Of a stretch of DNA of 64,000 nucleotides, positions 27,367-36,820 are shown piece by piece. Below the pieces are notes generated by a model. That model had not been told where the DNA came from. It saw only the letters and a program-made list of their open reading frames with translations, and searched no databases. The stretch is taken from positions 248,001 to 312,000 of the forward strand of contig NZ_JALPNF010000003.1 of the NCBI RefSeq assembly GCF_023195535.1, written 5' to 3'. Made by a program: the position numbers and the translations under genes. Within the stretch, counting starts at the first letter, position 1, and the number at the start of each line of letters is the position of its first letter. Source of the stretch: Sphingomonas faeni (lineage in GTDB: Bacteria > Pseudomonadota > Alphaproteobacteria > Sphingomonadales > Sphingomonadaceae).

Positions 27367-28467
27367 ATGAGCGACGTGACAGCAACACGTGGGTCGGACG
27401 CAACCGAGGCAGCGGAAGCGGCCTCGTCGAGCCACGCAGATACCGAACCCACCACCCGCATGAACATGATCCAGGCGATCAACTCCGCCATGGACATCAT
27501 GATGGAGCGCGACCCGGACGTGATCGTCATGGGCGAGGACGTCGGCTATTTCGGCGGCGTGTTCCGCGCGACCGCCGGGCTCCAGGCGAAGCACGGCAAG
27601 ACCCGCGTGTTCGACACCCCGATCACCGAATGCGGGATCATCGGCGTCGCGGTCGGGATGGGTGCCTACGGCCTGCGTCCCGTCCCCGAGATCCAGTTCG
27701 CGGATTATATCTACCCCGCGCTCGACCAGCTCGTGTCCGAAGCCGCGCGTCTCCGCTACCGCTCCGCCGGCGAGTTCACCTCGCCGATCACGGTGCGCTC
27801 GCCGTTCGGCGGCGGCATCTTCGGCGGCCAGACGCACAGCCAGTCGCCGGAGGGGCTCTTCACGCATATGTCGGGGATCAAGACGGTCATTCCGTCGACG
27901 CCCTACGACGCGAAGGGCCTGCTGATCGCCGCGATCGAGGACAATGATCCGACGCTCTTCTTCGAACCCAAGCGCATCTACAACGGCCCGTTCGACGGCT
28001 ATTGGGATCGCCCCTCGCAGAACTGGTCGAAGCATCCGGCCGGCGCAGTCCCGACCGGGTACTACAAGATCGAGCTCGGCAAGGCGAAGATCGTCCGCGC
28101 GGGCGAGGCGCTCACGATCCTCGCTTACGGCACGATGGTGCATGTCTGCACGGCCGTGGTCGCCGAGGCAGGGATCGACGCCGAGATCATCGACCTGCGC
28201 ACGCTCGTGCCGCTCGATATCGAGACGATCGAGGCGTCGGTGAAGAAGACCGGCCGCTGCATGATCGTCCACGAGGCGACTCGCACCAGCGGCTTCGGCG
28301 CGGAGCTGTCGGCGATCGTCCAGGAACGCTGTTTCTACCATCTCGAGGCGCCGATCGAGCGCGTGACCGGGTTCGACACGCCATACCCGCACAGCCTCGA
28401 ATGGGCGTATTTCCCAGGGCCCGTCCGCATCGGCGAAGCCCTGAAAAAGATCATGAAGGACGCATAA
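27367..28467 (+). CDS. bkdA2: branched-chain 2-oxoacid dehydrogenase E1 beta
   Basis: 366 residues. After an unusually long low-complexity N-terminal extension of about 30 residues (ATEAAEAASSSHADTEPT), the E1-beta transketolase pyrimidine domain starts at MNMIQAINSAMDIMMERDPDVIVMGEDVGYFGG; TPITECGIIGVAVGMGAYG holds the Glu that activates thiamine diphosphate. The C-terminal transketolase-C domain runs to RIGEALKKIMKDA. Forms the alpha2beta2 E1 with bkdA1. Its TAA shares one base with the E2 ATG (TAATG), so E2 translation is coupled. The start could also be the internal Met opening MNMIQAIN. Confidence 0.94.
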   Translation: MSDVTATRGSDATEAAEAASSSHADTEPTTRMNMIQAINSAMDIMMERDPDVIVMGEDVGYFGGVFRATAGLQAKHGKTRVFDTPITECGIIGVAVGMGAYGLRPVPEIQFADYIYPALDQLVSEAARLRYRSAGEFTSPITVRSPFGGGIFGGQTHSQSPEGLFTHMSGIKTVIPSTPYDAKGLLIAAIEDNDPTLFFEPKRIYNGPFDGYWDRPSQNWSKHPAGAVPTGYYKIELGKAKIVRAGEALTILAYGTMVHVCTAVVAEAGIDAEIIDLRTLVPLDIETIEASVKKTGRCMIVHEATRTSGFGAELSAIVQERCFYHLEAPIERVTGFDTPYPHSLEWAYFPGPVRIGEALKKIMKDA

Positions 28468-29846
28468 TGGCCCGCTTCACCTTCAAGCTGCCGGACATCG
28501 GCGAAGGCATCTCCGAAGCCGAGATCGTCGCATGGCACGTCGCCATCGGCGACCGCGTCGAGGAGGACTCGCCGATCGCCGACATGATGACCGACAAGGC
28601 CACCGTCGAGATGGAATCGCCGGTGACCGGTGTCGTCGTCGAACTCGCGGGCGAAGTCGGCGACCAGGTGTCGATCGGCGCCGCGCTCGTGGTGATCGAG
28701 ACTGACGCGGTGGATGTTGCTGACGAAGTCGTCGCTGCCCCGCAGACGTCGGCGCAGGCCGAAACCGCCGAGCAGTATGAGGCGGAGAACCCAGGCGTCG
28801 AAGAGGTGGTTGAGGCAACTCCCTCTCCCCTCCGGGGAGAGGGTCGGGGTGAGGGGCAGCCCCAGGCGGAAACGCCGGCAACTGCTCCAGCCCCTCACCC
28901 CAGCCCTCTCCCCGCAGGGGAGAGGGAGCAGAAGGCGCATGCCGTTCCTGCGGCTGAGACCGAGCAGAAGTCTCACGCGCTAGCGTCTCCCGCAGTCCGC
29001 GCCCGCGCCCGCGACCTCGGCATCGACCTCGCCTCGGTCAAAACCGACTCCGACCGCGTCCGCCACGCCGACCTAGACGCCTATCTCCGCTACGGCTCGG
29101 GCGAGGGCTACCACCCCCCGCACGTCAGCCGCGCCCGCGAAGACCAGCCCATCAAGGTCATCGGCATGCGTCGTCGCATCGCCGAGAACATGGCCGCATC
29201 CAAGCGCGCGATCCCGCACTTCACCTATGTCGACGAGATCGAGGTCACCGCCCTCGAAGCGATGCGCGCCGACCTCAACGCCAACCGCGGTGGCCGCCCC
29301 AAGCTGACGATGCTCCCGCTGATGATCGTCGCGATCTGCAAGACAATCCCCGACTTCCCGATGCTGAACGCGCGCTACGATGACGAGGCGGGCGTGGTGA
29401 CGCGGCACGGCAGCATCCACCTCGGCATGGCCGCGCAGACCGACGCAGGGCTTACCGTCCCCGTGATCCGCAACGCACAGGACCGCAACGTCTGGCAGCT
29501 CGCGACCGAGATCACGCGGCTCGCCGAAGCAGCCCGCGCCGGCAAGCTCGCCCCCAGCGAAATGGGCGGCGGCACGATCACGGTAACCTCGCTCGGCCCC
29601 CTCGGCGGCATCGCGACCACCCCAGTCATCAACCGCCCCGAGGTCGCGATCATCGGCCCCAACAAGATCGTCGAACGCCCCGTCTTCCGCGATAATGGAA
29701 GAGGGGGCGACGAAGTCGTCCGTGCGAAACTGATGAACCTGTCGATCAGCTGCGACCACCGTGTCGTCGACGGCTGGGACGCGGCCAGCTTCGTCCAGGG
29801 CCTCAAGAAATATCTGGAAACCCCCGTCCTCCTCTTCGCCGACTGA
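28467..29846 (+). CDS. bkdB: branched-chain 2-oxoacid dehydrogenase E2 (lipoamide acyltransferase)
   Basis: 459 residues. N-terminal lipoyl domain with the lipoylation Lys44 in MTDKATVEM; a flexible linker (about 85-175); peripheral subunit-binding domain (SPAVRARARDLGIDLASVKTD...); catalytic acyltransferase domain with His431 of CDHRVVDG. Transfers the branched acyl group from lipoate to CoA. The linker contains a repeat element translated in frame (residues about 119-154: SPLRGEGRGEG and later HPSPLPAGERE), an insertion not expected in this family. No dihydrolipoamide dehydrogenase (E3) lies in the window. Confidence 0.94.
   Translation: MARFTFKLPDIGEGISEAEIVAWHVAIGDRVEEDSPIADMMTDKATVEMESPVTGVVVELAGEVGDQVSIGAALVVIETDAVDVADEVVAAPQTSAQAETAEQYEAENPGVEEVVEATPSPLRGEGRGEGQPQAETPATAPAPHPSPLPAGEREQKAHAVPAAETEQKSHALASPAVRARARDLGIDLASVKTDSDRVRHADLDAYLRYGSGEGYHPPHVSRAREDQPIKVIGMRRRIAENMAASKRAIPHFTYVDEIEVTALEAMRADLNANRGGRPKLTMLPLMIVAICKTIPDFPMLNARYDDEAGVVTRHGSIHLGMAAQTDAGLTVPVIRNAQDRNVWQLATEITRLAEAARAGKLAPSEMGGGTITVTSLGPLGGIATTPVINRPEVAIIGPNKIVERPVFRDNGRGGDEVVRAKLMNLSISCDHRVVDGWDAASFVQGLKKYLETPVLLFAD
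28821..28929 (+). repeat. paired palindrome, family F, inside the bkdB reading frame
   Basis: CCCTCTCCCCTCCGGGGAGAGGG and the inverted CCCTCTCCCCGCAGGGGAGAGGG flank GTGAGGGGC / GCCCCTCAC. The element is read as a continuous frame in the E2 linker, with no stop in the whole 109 bp. Confidence 0.88.
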
Positions 29847-29864
29847 GCGACGGCCAACTGAAAT

Positions 29865-29902
29865 ACCGAAGCGATCATGCCGTTGGCCACGATCGCTTCG
29901 GT
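29865..29902 (+). terminator. hairpin after the bkd operon
   Basis: A perfect 12-bp stem ACCGAAGCGATC / GATCGCTTCGGT with a 14-base loop starts 18 bases after the bkdB stop. No T-run follows, so termination may be Rho-assisted or the hairpin may protect the 3' end. Confidence 0.5.
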
Positions 29903-30099
29903 TACCGTCGATCCGGACCATTCTGAGGTTAACCGCAACCGTCTCGGACGCAGACGGGCGTGACGCACGGAACCTCGAGCGCATACTCGCAGGGCAAGCC
30001 TAGCTCCATTCAGTCAGGACTCTGTCGCTGATCGCCTCGCCGTAATGTCGGGAGGTGGTCGGTGTGTGCCCGTGCGTATCCTCAGACAGGAGACCCGAG

Positions 30100-31686
30100 A
30101 TGACCGAACGACGCCAATCGCCCATGGCCCTGAAAGCCGGTGGCCGCGCATCATCGCTCTATGCGGCCGAAGGATTCGACGATGCCAATGGCCAGGCAGA
30201 GCTTGCCGCCAGCTATATCACGCAGTTGCGCGAACAGGCGGCAACCGTATTGGGCAGCACGGTCGCCGCGACGCTCGTGCCGGTTGAGTATAACGGCGAT
30301 TTCAACTGGTCGTGGACCGACGGGATCAACGTCAACCAGTTGACCTATAACTATATCTCGGGGGCGGTGACGCCGAGCGAGACGCAGGCGGATACGGTTC
30401 AGATCGCCGGACAGGGCACGCTGGCGCTGATGTATCAGCAACTGATCAACGGTATCGCCTGGCAGTTCAGTGCGGCCGATAACGCCGTGCAGCAAACGGC
30501 CATGACGAACAGTCAGACCCAGGCGACCTCGGTCGTTACCGCTTATATCGGCGTCTATGGTGCCCCGACCGCGGCGCAGATGACGGCGGCGCAGGCGATC
30601 AACCCGTATATCACGCAGCCGATCGACTATATCGTGCTGTATGCCGCCGGTATCCAATGGGCCGGTATCGCGAAGGGCCTGCCGGGGCTTTCCCTGACGA
30701 CGATGCAGGGCGCGGCCAATCTGCGCATGCTGTTGCAATACGCGCCGCCAAGCGCACAGCCGGTCATCCAGGCGATCGTCGCCTATCTCAATGCGCTGGG
30801 AGGTGCCGTTCGACTGTTCGATATGCAGTCGCTCGGCAATTATACCCTGCAGCAGATCAAGAACAACCTGACGCCCAACACCACAAATGGCGGCATCTCG
30901 CTATTCAACCCGCCCAGTGCCGGACCAGCGCTCGGCTATTCGAGCAATATGACGACGAGCGCGATCCTTCAGGATCTCAACAACGTCAGTCAGAAAGCCA
31001 CGCTGTCGTTCACGGCGCAGAAGACGCAGAGCAGTTCGTACAACGTCGCGTTCCAGGGTTCTGCGGGGTTGAGCTTTGGCGGCGCTTTGCTCAACATCAG
31101 CGCAGGCACTTCGTTCAAGGGCGACGTCGCGGCCCAGCAGGGGTCTGGCTCGTCCATGACGATAACCATGGTATATCCCGGGGTGACGATCATTCCGTTC
31201 TTTCCGACCGGTTATCAGGGAACGGCGGTGCCGACGACCGGCTGGTTCTACGAGCCGATCTTGAACCAGGCCTGGAGCAATCTTCAGGCCGGCTCTGCTG
31301 CGGCGGAATCGGGTTTCACGTTCGTGAATGCGATACCCGGCGGGATCACGCTCGGCGCCGACGGGCTCGCCTATATCAAGGCACTCGTCGTGTCGGGCTA
31401 TCCGACGATCACCGTCGACTTCGCCCAAGGAGAATATGCCAGCTTCTCGTCTTGGCTATCGACGCATACCAGCGTCTCCGTCAGTCTGTTCGGGTTTATC
31501 CCGCTGGGCGGGTCGAGCGTCGATACCTACACGGCCAGTGCGTCGCAATCGTCGTCGGGCACGGGCTTTTCGCTGACCTTGACGCCGCCTGCCGCAGGAT
31601 CGCAGGGGCAGACTATTCCGGTTGCAAACCAGACGGTGCCGGTTTTGGCAGCGCAGACGTTCCCGCTGGGCGTTTCGCAAGCTTGA
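30100..31686 (+). CDS. unassigned 528-residue cysteine-free protein
   Basis: I do not recognise a family. CAGGAGACCCGAG precedes ATG 30100, a convincing start. The protein has no Cys, a single His, and very few Lys and Arg, with many Gln, Ser, Thr, Ala, Tyr and Gly. The N-terminal half is helical-looking and Gln/Ala-rich (for example AELAASYITQLREQAATVLG). The C-terminal half has beta-like segments (SGFTFVNAIPGGITLGADG, SVSVSLFGFIPLGGSSVD). No signal peptide, no membrane helix of clear length, no zinc or nucleotide motif. It is single-gene, flanked by hairpins on both sides, with AT-richer codons than neighbours, suggesting transfer. Confidence 0.75.
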   Translation: MTERRQSPMALKAGGRASSLYAAEGFDDANGQAELAASYITQLREQAATVLGSTVAATLVPVEYNGDFNWSWTDGINVNQLTYNYISGAVTPSETQADTVQIAGQGTLALMYQQLINGIAWQFSAADNAVQQTAMTNSQTQATSVVTAYIGVYGAPTAAQMTAAQAINPYITQPIDYIVLYAAGIQWAGIAKGLPGLSLTTMQGAANLRMLLQYAPPSAQPVIQAIVAYLNALGGAVRLFDMQSLGNYTLQQIKNNLTPNTTNGGISLFNPPSAGPALGYSSNMTTSAILQDLNNVSQKATLSFTAQKTQSSSYNVAFQGSAGLSFGGALLNISAGTSFKGDVAAQQGSGSSMTITMVYPGVTIIPFFPTGYQGTAVPTTGWFYEPILNQAWSNLQAGSAAAESGFTFVNAIPGGITLGADGLAYIKALVVSGYPTITVDFAQGEYASFSSWLSTHTSVSVSLFGFIPLGGSSVDTYTASASQSSSGTGFSLTLTPPAAGSQGQTIPVANQTVPVLAAQTFPLGVSQA

Positions 31687-31704
31687 GCGGAACCTGAATC
31701 CGTG

Positions 31705-31738
31705 TGCGGGGTGGCGACAGATCGTTCGTCACCCCGCA
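31705..31738 (+). terminator. terminator-like hairpin after the 528-residue gene
   Basis: TGCGGGGTG (31705-31713) pairs with CACCCCGCA (31730-31738), extended by CGA/TCG inside. It follows the stop by about 20 bases and is followed by TATTGTG, only a weak T-run. It also serves the convergent thiolase from the other side. Confidence 0.55.
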
Positions 31739-31805
31739 TATTGTGCCGTGAACCAGCGCCAGCCGATCGTGGCGGCCGGTTTGGGTTCTCGACGGAGTTC
31801 GGGGT

Positions 31806-33002
31806 TCAGACGATCTCGAACAACCCCGCGGCGCCCATCCCGCCGGCCGTGCACATCGACACCACCACATAACGCACGCCGCGCTTGCGCCCCTCGATCA
31901 GCGCATGCCCGACCAGCCGCGATCCGGTCATGCCAAAGGGATGCCCGACGGCGATCGCGCCGCCATTGACGTTATACTTCTCCGGATCGATCCCGAGAAA
32001 ATCGCGGCAATACAGGCATTGCGACGCAAACGCCTCGTTCAGCTCCCAAAGCCCGATATCGCCTACCGACAGGCCTGCACGCTCGAGCAGCTTCGGGATG
32101 GCGAACACGGGACCGATCCCCATTTCCGCCGGACTGCACCCCGCCGCCTGGAACCCGCGATAGATGCCGAGGATGTCCTTGCCCTCGGCCTCCGCGGTCC
32201 TGCGGTCCATCAGCAACTGCGCCGACGCGCCGTCCGACAACTGGCTCGCATTGCCCGCGGTGACGCTCGACCCCGGGCCGGAGAATTCGCCGCCCGGCCA
32301 CACCGTCTTCAAGCCCCGCAGGCCCTCCAGCGTCGTCCCTGCGCGAATGCCTTCGTCCTGCGACAAGGTGACGCTCTCGATCCCGGCATGCGCGCCTTGC
32401 TTGTCGTAGAGTGCCTTCTCGACGGTGATCGGCACGATCTCCTCGGCGAACGCCCCGCTTGCGAGCCCGGCGGCGGCACGCTGCTGGCTCATCGCGGCGT
32501 ATGCGTCCTGCGCCTCGCGGCTGATCCCGTATTTCTCCGCGACGATCTCCGCAGTCTCGATCATCGGGATATAGGCCGCCGGCTCCTTGGCGATCACGCA
32601 AGCATTGACGTAGCGCGGCGCGTCCTTCGTGACGGTGTAGCTGATCGACTCCATCCCGCCCGCCAGTGCGACGTCCGCCTCGTCGCAGATGATCGTCCGC
32701 GCCGCGAGCGCCACCGCAGTCAGCCCCGATCCGCACTTCCGATCGAGCGTGAACGCCGGTACCGACTCGGGCAGCCCACCCGCGAAGATCGCCATCCGCC
32801 CGGCATTCCCGCCCTGCGTACCCCATTGGTTGCCGACGCCCCAGAACACCTCGTCGATCCGCGCCGGGTCGATCCCGGCACGCTCGACCACCGCGTTCAT
32901 CACATGGCCCGCCAGCACCGGCGCCTCGGTGGCGTTGAACGCGCCGCGGTACGCCTTGCCGATAGCGGTACGGGCGGTCGAGACGATGGCGGCTTCACGC
33001 AT
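31806..33002 (-). CDS. acetyl-CoA acyltransferase (thiolase)
   Basis: 398 residues. Catalytic Cys90 in LDRKCGSGL, the His of [18 protein letters not shown] and the second Cys of [14 protein letters not shown] make the full thiolase site. The N-terminus [21 protein letters not shown] is typical of the acetyl-CoA C-acyltransferase subgroup. It could run in fatty-acid or aromatic acyl-CoA breakdown, cleaving 3-oxoacyl-CoA. No enoyl-CoA hydratase or acyl-CoA dehydrogenase is next to it, so the exact substrate is open. It ends convergent to the unassigned gene. Confidence 0.95.
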   Translation of the reverse strand: MREAAIVSTARTAIGKAYRGAFNATEAPVLAGHVMNAVVERAGIDPARIDEVFWGVGNQWGTQGGNAGRMAIFAGGLPESVPAFTLDRKCGSGLTAVALAARTIICDEADVALAGGMESISYTVTKDAPRYVNACVIAKEPAAYIPMIETAEIVAEKYGISREAQDAYAAMSQQRAAAGLASGAFAEEIVPITVEKALYDKQGAHAGIESVTLSQDEGIRAGTTLEGLRGLKTVWPGGEFSGPGSSVTAGNASQLSDGASAQLLMDRRTAEAEGKDILGIYRGFQAAGCSPAEMGIGPVFAIPKLLERAGLSVGDIGLWELNEAFASQCLYCRDFLGIDPEKYNVNGGAIAVGHPFGMTGSRLVGHALIEGRKRGVRYVVVSMCTAGGMGAAGLFEIV

Positions 33003-33075
33003 GCTGGAACCTTTCGAGGATCGGGTATGCGCCCGATCTACCGCGTCGTTCCCTACAACGCAAAGCCCGAAGGTC

Positions 33076-34431
33076 TCACTTCATCAGGACAAGCTCTTCG
33101 GCCATCGTCGGATGCAACGCGACCGTTGCGTCGAAATCGGCCTTGGTCAGCCCGGCCTTTACCGCCACTGCGGCCGATTGCAGGATCTCGGGACAGTCCG
33201 GCCCGATCATATGGATGCCGACGACGCGGTCGGTCTCGCCATCGCAGATCATCTTGTACAGCGAGCGCTCGTTGCGGCCCGCCAGCACGTTCTTCATCGG
33301 GCGGAAGTCGGACGTATAGACCTTCACCGAACCGAGCGCCTGCTTGGCCTGCGACTCGGTCATGCCGACGCCGGCCATCGGCGGGTGGCTGAACACCGCG
33401 GCGGGGACGTTGGCATAGTCGACCCGCGTCGGCTTGCCGCCGAAGAAGGTATCTGCGAACGCTTGCCCCTCGCGGATCGCGACCGGGGTCAGCTGGATCC
33501 GGTTGGTGACGTCGCCGACCGCGAAGATCGAGTCGCAGCTCGACCGGTTGTCCTCGTCGACGATCACCGCGCCCGCCGCGTCCATCTCGACACCCGCGGT
33601 TTCGAGGCCCAGCCCCTTGGTGTTCGGCAGGCGCCCGGTCGCGAACATCACGAGGTCGACGGTGATCGGCTCATGCCCGCTCATACGGACGGTGAGACAC
33701 CCGTCCGTATCCTTCTCGATGCTTTCGAACGCGGCGTTGAAGCGGAAATCGATGCCCTTGCTCATCGAGATCTGGAGCAACCGGTCGCGGATCGATTCGT
33801 CATAGCCGCGCAGGATCACGTCGGTGCGGTTGACCAAAGTGACGTGCGCCCCGAACTGGTGGAAGATCCCGGCGAACTCGTTGGCGATATAGCCCGCGCC
33901 GGCAATCAGCACGCGCTTCGGCACGTCGTCGAGATGGAAGACCTCGTTCGAAGTGATGCCGTGTTCCGAGCCGGGGAACTCGGGGGTCAGCGGATGCGCG
34001 CCGACCGCGATCAGGATCTTCGCGGCCGTCTTCACGCTGCCGTCGGCGAGCGTAACTTCGTTGGGCCCGGAGACGACCGCGCGCTGGTGGATGATGTCGA
34101 CATGGTTGTTCTGCAGCGTGGTCGTGTACGCGCCGTTGATCCGGTCGACCTCCTCCATGACGTTGTCGCGCAACGTGGGCCAGCTGAACGCGCAGTCGTC
34201 GGGCACCTGCCAGCCGAACCGCTTGGCATCTTTCAGGTCCTCGGCGAAATGCGCACCATAGATCAGCAGCTTCTTGGGCACGCAGCCCCGGATGACGCAG
34301 GTGCCGCCGACGCGGTATTCCTCCGCGACCGCGACGCGTGCGCCGTGCGCAGCGGCAACACGTGAGGCGCGCGTACCGCCCGAGCCTGCACCGATGACGA
34401 AGAGGTCATAGTCGAATTGGGTATCGGTCAC
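33076..34431 (-). CDS. gor: glutathione-disulfide reductase
   Basis: 451 residues from a GTG at 34431 (AAGGAC 6 bases upstream); an ATG at 34473 would add 14 unlikely residues. FAD-binding [16 protein letters not shown], redox motif [13 protein letters not shown] with both Cys, NADPH-binding [12 protein letters not shown], and the C-terminal catalytic His in ALHPTMAEE. The NADPH-side Arg pattern ([14 protein letters not shown]) matches glutathione reductase, not lipoamide dehydrogenase. It keeps glutathione reduced in the cytoplasm. Size is right for a homodimeric Gor. Confidence 0.93.
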   Translation of the reverse strand: MTDTQFDYDLFVIGAGSGGTRASRVAAAHGARVAVAEEYRVGGTCVIRGCVPKKLLIYGAHFAEDLKDAKRFGWQVPDDCAFSWPTLRDNVMEEVDRINGAYTTTLQNNHVDIIHQRAVVSGPNEVTLADGSVKTAAKILIAVGAHPLTPEFPGSEHGITSNEVFHLDDVPKRVLIAGAGYIANEFAGIFHQFGAHVTLVNRTDVILRGYDESIRDRLLQISMSKGIDFRFNAAFESIEKDTDGCLTVRMSGHEPITVDLVMFATGRLPNTKGLGLETAGVEMDAAGAVIVDEDNRSSCDSIFAVGDVTNRIQLTPVAIREGQAFADTFFGGKPTRVDYANVPAAVFSHPPMAGVGMTESQAKQALGSVKVYTSDFRPMKNVLAGRNERSLYKMICDGETDRVVGIHMIGPDCPEILQSAAVAVKAGLTKADFDATVALHPTMAEELVLMK

Positions 34432-34537
34432 AGGCAGTCCTTGCAGGTCACGCGCCGCCGAGCGGCTTTGCATGCCATCTGGGGCAGGGCGCGCGACGCC
34501 ACAACCCCGGCGCGGCGATCACGCTGATCGGTCGGCT

Positions 34538-34915
34538 CTATCGCTGACCGGCCCTGCGCATCGGCATCGCGTCGATCGTCTGCTCGAGAACGGCGGCGGG
34601 GAAGGGCTTCGCGCTGCGCAGTTTCTCGCCCCCGTCCTTGCCGATCAGGATCGCGGTAAAAGGGGAGGGAAGACGGTATTTGCGGCGGATCGAAGCGGCC
34701 GTGTCGCCCGCGCCACGAACCCGGTCGCCGATGACTTCGACGATCGTGAGGTCGCGGTCATCGCTGTTAGCCTTCCAGCTCACAAGGATGCGGCGTTGTT
34801 CGGCGAGCAAAGTATCTTGCTCGGATGGCGCGGCTACGATCAATACGCGCCGCTCCCACTTCATTTGAGCGAGGGTAGGGGAGGCGGCGAGCGCTACGGC
34901 AAGAAGAAGGGGCAT
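34538..34915 (-). CDS. DUF4174-type exported protein
   Basis: 125 residues. A short signal peptide (MPLLLAVALAASPTLAQ) precedes MKWERRVLIVAAPSEQDTLLAEQRRILVSW and DRDLTIVEVIGDRVRG, typical of DUF4174. The fold resembles thioredoxin-like domains but has no CxxC. Probably periplasmic; no function is known. No obvious ribosome binding site before the ATG, so the start could differ slightly. Confidence 0.75.
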   Translation of the reverse strand: MPLLLAVALAASPTLAQMKWERRVLIVAAPSEQDTLLAEQRRILVSWKANSDDRDLTIVEVIGDRVRGAGDTAASIRRKYRLPSPFTAILIGKDGGEKLRSAKPFPAAVLEQTIDAMPMRRAGQR

Positions 34916-34958
34916 CTAAGAGTAACGCGCAACCTTCTGTTGTCTCCCGCGAGCTATT

Positions 34959-35038
34959 GTTCTCCCGCGAAAGCGGGAGCCCAGGGTCACGAGCGCCGCG
35001 CGTGGTATCCTGGCCCCCCGCGTTCGCAAGGGAACAGA
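34959..35038. repeat. paired palindrome, family E
   Basis: TTCTCCCGCGAAAGCGGGAGCCCAGG and the more degraded opposite arm CCTGGCCCCCCGCGTTCGCAAGGGAA. It lies back to back with a family D element, together filling the gap before pgi. Confidence 0.75.
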
Positions 35039-35087
35039 AAAAGAGTCACGTTACCCAAACGCCCCCTCCCTTCCTACCACCTCGGCG

Positions 35088-35167
35088 AAGGCCGGGGCCC
35101 AATTGGAAAGGCTCGCGTTCGATGCGTCGCCGTTCACCCAATTGGGCCCCGGCCTACACCGGGGTGG
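35088..35167. repeat. paired palindrome, family D
   Basis: CCTCGGCGAAGGCCGGGGCCCAATTGG pairs with CCAATTGGGCCCCGGCCTACACCGGGG, separated by about 25 bp. Next to the pgi 3' end. Confidence 0.82.
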
Positions 35168-35204
35168 TGGAGTGGGGTGGGGCAGATAGCCCCCACCCCA
35201 GAAA

Positions 35205-36695
35205 TCACCCAAACGCGCGCTTGATCAGATCGTCCGTCGAAGGATCGAACGTCTGCCCGCCCTTCTCCGCAGCCTTCGCCATTTCCTTCCCCAGTTCCAC
35301 CCCGAACTGGTCGAACGAATTAATCCCCAGCAGCACGCCGTTCACGAACACCCGGTGCTCGTAAAACGCGATCAGCGCCCCCAGAGTCCGTGCATCCAGA
35401 TCGTCGAGCAGCAGCGTCGACGACGGCCGATCGCCCGAATAACTGCGCGCCGGGTCCTCGACCTGCTTGCCCGCCATCAACGCCGCCCCCTGCGCGAACG
35501 CATTCAGCAACAGCGCACGGTGATGCTCGTCGGGCAGCGTATCGCCCGGCTCGATCGACGCGACGAACTCGACCGGCACCAGATGCGTGCCCTGATGCAG
35601 CAACTGGAACACCGCGTGCTGCGCCTCGGTGCCGACCCCACCCCAGGTGATCGCCGCCGACGGCCGTCCAAGCGGCTCGCCGTCCGCGGTCACCGACTTG
35701 CCGTTCGACTCCATCTCCAGCTGCTGGAGATAGCTCGGCAGCAACCGCAACCGCTCGTCATACGCGAACGTCGCGCGCGTCTCTGCCCCGCGAACCTGCG
35801 TGTAATACAGGTCGGCGAAGGCCGCGAGCGCGGGCGCGTTCTCATGCAGCGCGGCGAGGCGGAAGTGGCGATCCATCTCGGCCGCGCCCTCCAGCAGTTC
35901 CTCGAACCGGTCCCAGCCAAGCCCGATCGCCGCCGGGAATCCGATCGTCGACCACAGCGAATACCGCCCGCCGACGCTCTCCGCGAACGGCAGGATGCGC
36001 GTCTCGTCGACGCCCCATTCCATCGCCTTCTCGGGCGCCGCGGTCAGCGCGATCACGCGCCCGTAAGGATCCTCGACATTATGCTCGGTCATCCATTGCA
36101 GGACGCTTTCGGCGTTCATCAGAGTCTCGGTCGTGGTGAAGGTCTTCGACGCGACCACCAGCAACGTCGCCGCCGGATCGAACTTCGCGAACATGTCCTC
36201 CAGCGCGACGCCGTCGACATTGGCGACGATGCCGACGTCGTAGCGCTTGTCGTCACGCCCCAGCGCATCGACCAGCAATTGCGGCCCCAGCGCCGATCCG
36301 CCGATCCCGACGTGCAGGATATGCCGGACCGGACCCAGCGCATCCGCCTCGATCGCATCGATCAGCGTCCGCATCCGCGCGTGGCTTGCCTGCGCGATCG
36401 CGACGCTCTCGGGCTTGCCCTCGCCGCGCTCGGCGGTGTGCTCGACCGCGCGGCCCTCGGTGACATTGACGATCTCGCCCGAGAACATCGCCTGGCGCTT
36501 GCCCGCGAGGTCCTGCGCCTTCGCCATCTCTTCGAACGCGGTGACCATGTCCGTCGTCAGATGCGTCTTCGACCAGTCGAAATGGATGCCCGCGACGTCG
36601 AGGCTCAGCTTGGAGAGGCGCTCCGAATCCTGCGCGAACAGGTCGGTCAGCTTGGTGGCGGGCAGGGCTTCGATCTTGGACCAGTCGGCGGTCAT
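35205..36695 (-). CDS. pgi: glucose-6-phosphate isomerase
   Basis: 496 residues. HILHVGIGGSALGPQLLVDALG (phosphate-binding Gly-Ser loop), LLVVASKTFTTTETLMNA, GGRYSLWSTIGFPAAIGLGWDRF (catalytic Arg region) and QFGVELGKEMAK near the C-terminus with the catalytic Lys are all present. Interconverts glucose-6-P and fructose-6-P, feeding glycolysis, gluconeogenesis and also nucleotide sugars for exopolysaccharide. Somewhat shorter than E. coli Pgi (549) but normal for alphaproteobacterial forms. Divergent from lepB, 125 bp apart. Confidence 0.96.
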   Translation of the reverse strand: MTADWSKIEALPATKLTDLFAQDSERLSKLSLDVAGIHFDWSKTHLTTDMVTAFEEMAKAQDLAGKRQAMFSGEIVNVTEGRAVEHTAERGEGKPESVAIAQASHARMRTLIDAIEADALGPVRHILHVGIGGSALGPQLLVDALGRDDKRYDVGIVANVDGVALEDMFAKFDPAATLLVVASKTFTTTETLMNAESVLQWMTEHNVEDPYGRVIALTAAPEKAMEWGVDETRILPFAESVGGRYSLWSTIGFPAAIGLGWDRFEELLEGAAEMDRHFRLAALHENAPALAAFADLYYTQVRGAETRATFAYDERLRLLPSYLQQLEMESNGKSVTADGEPLGRPSAAITWGGVGTEAQHAVFQLLHQGTHLVPVEFVASIEPGDTLPDEHHRALLLNAFAQGAALMAGKQVEDPARSYSGDRPSSTLLLDDLDARTLGALIAFYEHRVFVNGVLLGINSFDQFGVELGKEMAKAAEKGGQTFDPSTDDLIKRAFG

Positions 36696-36820
36696 GCTAC
36701 TTCTCCGAATAGACGTGCGCGCCGTTCATGCTGCAAGCGCGAGACCGCGACAACGCTCTTTCGGTGACAGGTATCCCGCATACGCTTGACGACGCGCGCC
36801 GTCTGCGCAAACCCGCGCGC

